This document shows, piece after piece, positions 31,041 through 34,592 of a DNA stretch of 34,592 nt (positions are counted from its first letter, which is position 1; every line of letters starts with the position of its first letter). The DNA comes from Oscillospiraceae bacterium (GTDB taxonomy: Bacteria > Bacillota > Clostridia > Oscillospirales > UBA929). The position numbers and the translations under genes were made by a program. The DNA is taken from positions 1 through 34,592 of the forward strand of contig WRAI01000025.1 in the NCBI GenBank assembly GCA_009780275.1. Reading direction: 5' to 3'. The notes beneath the pieces are model-generated. The model was not told the DNA's origin. It searched no databases and saw only the letters and a program-made list of their open reading frames with translations.

Positions 31041-31764
31041 GCAAGAATATCTCGCCGCGCTGGAAAAAGCGCTGAAATCGATTAACACAAATGAGGCCGC
31101 CGACATTTTAAATGAGTATGAAGAGCATTTTAATCTGAAAATCGCTGATGGATATAGCGAAGCAGAAACGGCTGATCGTTTGGGTACGCCGGAAGAACTG
31201 GCGGTGCAATTTAAGGAAATCACGCCGCGTGTGTACGGTCGAGTGGGCACGAAGATTGTGTTGGGGATAGGATTTTTCTTTTTAAACAGCATGTTGGCTA
31301 TTCCGCTTATTGCATCGCTATACGCGATGATTATCTCTTTGGGCGCGACAGCTATTGCTGTAGGTGCAGGTGGATTGTTTATGGTGGCGGGACTGGGTCG
31401 TCCCGGCTCGTTGTTGAGTGACTATGTCGATACACTCTATATGCCGTATCTATCTTCGCTGTTATTAGGGTTTGCGCTGTTGGCATTGGCAGCGTTAGCG
31501 GTCATTGGAACGATTTACTGTCTGCGATATGCCAACCACCTTGTCAAGAATTATATTGGTTGGCACAAAACAGCTTGGACAGGGCGCAAAAAGCCGCCGG
31601 CATCGCTGCATCCCGTGATTGCGCCGAAAAGACGTCGATTGATGCGCACGATTGCGCTTATTTCGTTAATTGCGTTTGCCGTAACTTTTATTGCAGGGAC
31701 TGTGTCACTTGTGATTGCTGCCGGTGAGATCGAATTTTGGCATGCCTGGCAATGGTTTGAATAA
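31033..31764 (+). CDS. DUF1700 membrane protein
   Basis: This 243-residue protein starts inside the PadR gene. The N-terminus MTKQEYLAALEKALKSI, then NEAADILNEYEEHFNLKI and RLGTPEELAVQF, is the HAAS/DUF1700 signature that pairs with PadR regulators. Two long hydrophobic regions (about 75-115 and 140-170) and one near the end (about 203-230) span the membrane. The HAAS domain is thought to bind a partner, possibly PadR itself, near the membrane. The following permease fragment starts 20 bases after its stop. Confidence 0.9.
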   Translation: MTKQEYLAALEKALKSINTNEAADILNEYEEHFNLKIADGYSEAETADRLGTPEELAVQFKEITPRVYGRVGTKIVLGIGFFFLNSMLAIPLIASLYAMIISLGATAIAVGAGGLFMVAGLGRPGSLLSDYVDTLYMPYLSSLLLGFALLALAALAVIGTIYCLRYANHLVKNYIGWHKTAWTGRKKPPASLHPVIAPKRRRLMRTIALISLIAFAVTFIAGTVSLVIAAGEIEFWHAWQWFE

Positions 31765-31784
31765 AAAAGCAGGAGTAATGCACC

Positions 31785-32069
31785 ATGAACATCATGCTCA
31801 AACACGTTCTGCGTGATATTCGCCCGAAAAAACTTCTCTCGATGTTAGTTATCTCTTCTGTGGTCGTTGCATCATCGCTGTTGTTTGTTTCGTTATCGGT
31901 GACTGATGCCGCATCACAAGGCAATCTCGGCGAACAATTTACACTCGCATTTTCTTTAGTTTTCCTTGCAGCGTCGGGAATGTGCGTCTTTATTATTTCG
32001 TCAAGTTTTCGTGTCATTGTCGCAAGTCGGCTTGAAACATGAGGCACTTTCCGTAGTGTAGGAGCATCA
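31785..32069 (+). pseudogene. decayed ABC transporter permease (FtsX-type)
   Basis: The frame starts at ATG 31785 after CAGGAG and encodes the usual FtsX-type start (MLKHVLRDIRPKKLLSML, helix 1). Much of the large outer domain is missing: residues jump to FTLAFSLVFLAASGMCVFIISSS and FRVIVASRLET, then TGA at 32040-32042. In the same frame the next codons read GTFRSVGAS, the conserved cytoplasmic motif (RLxxIGTFRSIGA) of such permeases, after which homology is lost. So there is an internal deletion, an in-frame stop and a lost C-terminus. Confidence 0.75.
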
Positions 32070-32196
32070 ATTTTATGTCTCTTTAAGATTGCTTTCGCTT
32101 TTTCGAGCAGGACTGAGAGGGAGCATGGCTTTATGAGGGTTCGCACTGGTGCGGGGGTTGTTGAGGGATTTGTTTTTAAGTTAATGTAGAAAATGC

Positions 32197-32979
32197 TTAT
32201 AATACGAAGCTGCCACCAAAGCCTTCACCTTTATCACTTGCGATTATTTGCCCTGTAATGCATTTTGCATAATCGCTGTGTAAAAACAATGCCAAATCTG
32301 CGGCATCGTTTGGTGTACACCAACGGCTTGTATCGCCGGGGTAGTAGCCAGTGTCATTAGGACCGGGATTTATGGTGTTAATTCTTATATTTCGTTTTCC
32401 CAAATCTGTCATCGCTTGGCGACAAAGATTACTGACTGCTTCTTTTGCAACACAATAGGGGATTTCGTTTGTCATGGGGCCATTGGCTTGCCCACTTGTA
32501 AACAACGTAACGGCATTCGCTTTGGCTGTATCAACTTGTTTGGCAAATGCTTGAATCATCAGCATATAAGCGCGGATATTAACAGAAAAATGCGGGTCTA
32601 AATTTTCTTCCGTCCACTTGCCTAATTCTAATGTTGTTCCATAACAATGATTCAAAACCATGCCATCAAGCCCGTTCAGTTTTTGTGCGGCTTCCTCAAC
32701 AACTTTTATCGCTGTGCCTTTTTCGGTAAAGTCTGACGGCGTAATTAACATTACATTTAAGCCCATGTCCGCTAACTTCTTCGTCACGTTTTCCGTGCCG
32801 TTTGGTGTGGCTGAATTATTGCAACCAACCGACATATCGTAAATCGAAAAACCATGAACGGCTACAACCGCACCAGCTTCTATAAATCTTTTGGCAAGCG
32901 TTGCGCCAATACCCAAAGGGCGGCTTACGCCAGTAATTAAAATCTTTTTACCATCAAGTCTGATTGAGGTTTTATCCAC
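32197..32979 (-). CDS. short-chain dehydrogenase/reductase
   Basis: This 260-residue SDR starts at GTG 32979 with TAGGAGAG upstream. KILITGVSRPLGIGATLAKRF (12-32) carries the NAD(P)-binding TGxxxGxG loop, LNHCYG is the NNAG-type motif, TSGQANG has the active Ser, and YCVAK the Tyr and Lys. It resembles FabG-type 3-oxoacyl-ACP reductases but the substrate cannot be told. It is convergent with the decayed permease and is transcribed alone. About 150 bases between them show nothing else. Confidence 0.92.
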   Translation of the reverse strand: MDKTSIRLDGKKILITGVSRPLGIGATLAKRFIEAGAVVAVHGFSIYDMSVGCNNSATPNGTENVTKKLADMGLNVMLITPSDFTEKGTAIKVVEEAAQKLNGLDGMVLNHCYGTTLELGKWTEENLDPHFSVNIRAYMLMIQAFAKQVDTAKANAVTLFTSGQANGPMTNEIPYCVAKEAVSNLCRQAMTDLGKRNIRINTINPGPNDTGYYPGDTSRWCTPNDAADLALFLHSDYAKCITGQIIASDKGEGFGGSFVL

Positions 32980-33091
32980 GGATTTTGCTCTCCTAATACA
33001 AATTTTCTACATCTATTCACAAATCATATAGCAGACGCATAGCGGCTTAAAATACCGTTGTGGCACACCACGCGCCTTGCTTGCCACAGCT

Positions 33092-33144
33092 AAAAAGAGA
33101 AGATGTTGTTAAAGATTTTCAAATCCCTTAACAACATCTTCTCT
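33092..33144 (-). terminator. terminator of tRNA operon
   Basis: Perfect 17-bp arms at 33096-33112 and 33128-33144, with the T run on the minus strand (AAAAA at 33092-33096 on plus). The stem begins at the last base of the CCA of tRNA-Val. Confidence 0.9.
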
Positions 33145-33219
33145 GGTGGACGCATAGGGACTCGAACCCCAGACATTTCGCACGTGAAGCGAACGCTCTA
33201 CCAACTGAGCTATGCGTCC
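33144..33219 (-). tRNA. tRNA-Val(CAC)
   Basis: Full cloverleaf with encoded CCA: acceptor GGACGCA/TGCGTCC, D-arm GCTC/GAGC, anticodon loop TTCACGT in stem TTCGC/GCGAA, and T-loop TTCGAGT. The anticodon CAC reads GTG. It is last in a minus-strand operon of three tRNAs. Confidence 0.93.
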
Positions 33220-33261
33220 ATAAGCAGGGCGAGTCTCTGTCTGTTCAAAACACAAAAGGGG

Positions 33262-33287
33262 TCCCCAAGCGAAAAGTCGCTTGGGGA
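33262..33287. other. spacer hairpin between tRNAs
   Basis: Perfect 11-bp arms TCCCCAAGCGA and TCGCTTGGGGA with a 4-nt loop, between tRNA-Glu and tRNA-Val. Possibly a processing signal, as no strong T run follows. Confidence 0.75.
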
Positions 33288-33362
33288 TGGTGACCCGTAC
33301 GGGACTCGAACCCGTGTTGCCGCCGTGAAAGGGCGGAGTCTTAACCGCTTGACCAACGGGCC
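33288..33362 (-). tRNA. tRNA-Glu(TTC)
   Basis: Acceptor GGCCCGT/ACGGGTC, anticodon loop CTTTCAC in stem CCGCC/GGCGG, T-arm CGGG/CCCG, encoded CCA. Middle gene of the minus-strand tRNA operon. Confidence 0.94.
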
Positions 33363-33382
33363 ATAACACGTTCTTGCATACC

Positions 33383-33406
33383 CCTCGCAAAGCTTGCTTT
33401 GCGAGG
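33383..33406. other. spacer hairpin between tRNAs
   Basis: Perfect 11-bp arms CCTCGCAAAGC and GCTTTGCGAGG with a 2-nt loop, between tRNA-Met and tRNA-Glu. Confidence 0.75.
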
Positions 33407-33482
33407 ATAAGGGGGAGGAAAGGAGTGGACGCAGCTTTCGTATTTTGTGCGGAAACGGAGCATAGCATATTGTACCCCGACG

Positions 33483-33559
33483 TGGTAGCGGCAGCAGGAT
33501 TTGAACCAGCGACCCCCCGGGTATGAACCGAGTGCTCTAGCCAACTGAGCTATACCGCC
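33483..33559 (-). tRNA. tRNA-Met(CAT), elongator
   Basis: 77 nt with encoded CCA: acceptor GGCGGTA/TGCCGCT (first pair G-T), anticodon loop TTCATAC in CTCGG/CCGGG. The body resembles elongator tRNA-Met of Firmicutes rather than the initiator or tRNA-Ile2. The T-stem GCTGG/CCTGC has a T-T mismatch in the middle pair. Confidence 0.88.
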
Positions 33560-33589
33560 ACATAACCTCGCTTTTCAGCGTGCTTTGCC

Positions 33590-33618
33590 ATTATAGCGCA
33601 AGCCAATAGGCTTGTCAA
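33590..33618 (-). promoter_or_regulatory. consensus promoter of tRNA operon
   Basis: On the minus strand: TTGACA, a 17-bp spacer, TATAAT. It lies about 30 bases upstream of tRNA-Met. Confidence 0.9.
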
Positions 33619-33687
33619 GGCTTTTTTGCAGGTAAATATAAAAAACTTTAAATTCGCCAATCAAATTAGAATTGAATATATTATAGC

Positions 33688-33716
33688 TGGACATTTCACT
33701 TGTGGGAGGATATAAT
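33688..33716 (+). promoter_or_regulatory. promoter of decayed gene
   Basis: TGGACA at 33688-33693, a 17-bp spacer, TATAAT at 33711-33716. An inverted repeat, CACTTGT/ACAAGTG, flanks the -10 box (about 33697-33732). Confidence 0.6.
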
Positions 33717-33761
33717 TTTTTTATACAAGTGTAGCGTAGAGAGCATAATCTCGGAGGTTGT

Positions 33762-34216
33762 ATGGACTTTTACCACGGCACGAAAATAGGCGGTCTGATT
33801 GAATTGAAACCTTTTGGGTTGCCCAGCTCAAATTTGACTGTGCCTGCAGTGCATTTAACAACGAAAAAACAAGTTGCGTTGCTTTTACAGCAACTATAAA
33901 TCCTTGCCCTTTAGCTCACCAATGCTTGATGTACGAGAGGATGTTGTTGTATATCAGGAAATGCACCCTGGGGTGCTAAAACTGTCATTAAAGATGTGAG
34001 CGGTTATATCTGTTGTGTTGGCGAGTTTGAGATAATGGCGTTAAATCGGCTGCTGTATCTTATTGAGCCTGTGCCGATAGCCGATATTGAATAATCCGAA
34101 GCATCCGCAGTATGATTTATTTCAGGAAAAATTTCCGAAATATTGGGCAGAAGCTGGGGTGCTGAGTGAACGTGGTTTAATTGTAGTAGACGATATAGCA
34201 ATATCTGCTGGGTGAG
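33762..34216 (+). pseudogene. decayed FYHGT-type protein gene
   Basis: ATG 33762 follows TCGGAGG and opens MDFYHGTKIGGLIELKPFG, a start seen in an uncharacterised Firmicute family of about 200 residues. The frame stops at 33897. Further pieces in changing frames fit the rest: KTVIKDVSGYICCVGE near 33970-34025, VPIADIE near 34073, and YDLFQEKFPKYWAEAG near 34111. Several frameshifts and stops show that the gene is dead, although promoter and ribosome site survive. Confidence 0.7.
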
Positions 34217-34252
34217 GTTAAAATGTATCGTTATGAAAATGAAAAATAAGCC

Positions 34253-34280
34253 TTGACAATGTCTGTGCGATATGTTATAG
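34253..34280 (+). promoter_or_regulatory. promoter of tRNA-Tyr
   Basis: TTGACA at 34253-34258, a 16-bp spacer, TATAGT at 34275-34280. Confidence 0.8.
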
Positions 34281-34298
34281 TACCTAGGCAACTTGATG

Positions 34299-34383
34299 TG
34301 GGAGAGTTCCCGAGTGGCCAAAGGGGACAGACTGTAAATCTGCTGGCTAAGCCTACGGTGGTTCGAATCCGCCCTCTCCCACC
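34299..34383 (+). tRNA. tRNA-Tyr(GTA)
   Basis: 85 nt with encoded CCA and a long variable arm: acceptor GGGAGAG/CTCTCCC, anticodon loop CTGTAAA in CAGA/TCTG, T-loop TTCGAAT. Confidence 0.95.
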
Positions 34384-34392
34384 AAAATTTTC

Positions 34393-34439
34393 TATGCCCC
34401 TTATAAGTGTTCGCACTTCGTGAACCCTCATAAGGGGCA
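34393..34439. terminator. long hairpin after tRNA-Tyr
   Basis: Perfect 11-bp arms ATGCCCCTTAT and ATAAGGGGCAT around a 25-nt loop that itself holds a small stem (GTT/AAC, CAC/GTG). No T run follows on plus, but TTTT precedes on plus, so processing or termination in either sense is possible. Confidence 0.55.
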
Positions 34440-34486
34440 TGATGTTTATTTATATAATGTAATGTAGAGAATTTATATTTTGTGTA

Positions 34487-34519
34487 TAAGCCCCTCAAAC
34501 CTAGTGTTTGCAAGGGGCT
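34487..34519. other. hairpin near right edge
   Basis: AAGCCCCT with AGGGGCTT, and inner CAAAC/GTTTG. Similar in style to the other GGGG-containing hairpins in this tRNA region. The last 70 bases show nothing assignable. Confidence 0.6.
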
Positions 34520-34592
34520 TGTCACTAGCCCGCTCCTAGTTCAATCTGCGTTTAACTGCTAGGCAGCGAGTAACTCAATGGCGGTTTTGAGT

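Noticed and set aside
32040..32042. TGA as selenocysteine or read-through codon
   Set aside because: The permease also has an internal deletion and loses homology after nine codons, so decay explains it better.
33483..33559. tRNA-Ile2 (modified CAT anticodon)
   Set aside because: The acceptor and D-arm match elongator tRNA-Met of Firmicutes.
1..34592. CRISPR array, rRNA genes or insertion sequences
   Set aside because: No regularly spaced repeats, no rRNA-like stretch and no transposase were seen.

Overview
The window looks like the chromosome of an endospore-forming Clostridia-type Firmicute, probably uncultured. Evidence is the 3' half of a sporulation sigma factor of the SigK type, strong AGGAGG-type ribosome sites, frequent TTG/GTG starts, TTGACA/TATAAT promoters with 16-17 bp spacers, and clostridial-style housekeeping genes (ECF S-components, pgi, PadR plus DUF1700). 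The taxon is inferred from gene content only.

Region 1 (1-5294) is AT-rich accessory DNA. It holds two small unrecognised genes, then a promoter-driven operon of three genes: a TIR-domain protein, a multi-pass membrane protein and a ThsB-like (DUF1863) TIR protein. This looks like a Thoeris-type anti-phage signalling system with a membrane effector. A small orphan gene and a large serine recombinase follow. The recombinase stop codon lies inside codons that align to the middle of SigK, and the C-terminal half of SigK (5281-5649) continues from there. This is the layout of a skin-like (sigK-intervening) element: region 1 would be the right end of an element removed in the mother cell during sporulation, with the sigK 5' half expected left of the window.

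Region 2 (5741-24206) is a phage structural cluster, all on the + strand behind one strong promoter (5802-5830). In order: small zinc-finger and HTH-like proteins, small and large terminase (PBSX type), portal, short scaffold-like protein, capsid, head-tail genes, tail tube, two tail chaperones, tape measure, baseplate and fibre genes, XhlA-like protein, holin-like protein and amidase. One gene (9633-10202) is on the opposite strand with its own promoter, like a phage moron. No integrase or replication genes lie with the cluster. At its far end sits an XRE repressor divergent from a sigma region 4-like protein, recalling the Xre/Xpf control of PBSX. This suggests a domesticated or defective prophage.

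Region 3 (24209-32979) is ordinary chromosome: a membrane protein, a TraX-family protein, two ECF transporter S-components with a structured leader, glucose-6-phosphate isomerase, a small P-loop protein, an RsgA-family GTPase lacking its C-terminal domain, PadR and DUF1700 membrane protein, a decayed ABC permease and an SDR oxidoreductase.

Region 4 (33092-34592) holds a minus-strand tRNA operon (Met-CAT, Glu-TTC, Val-CAC) with a consensus promoter and terminator, a decayed protein gene, and tRNA-Tyr(GTA) on the + strand.
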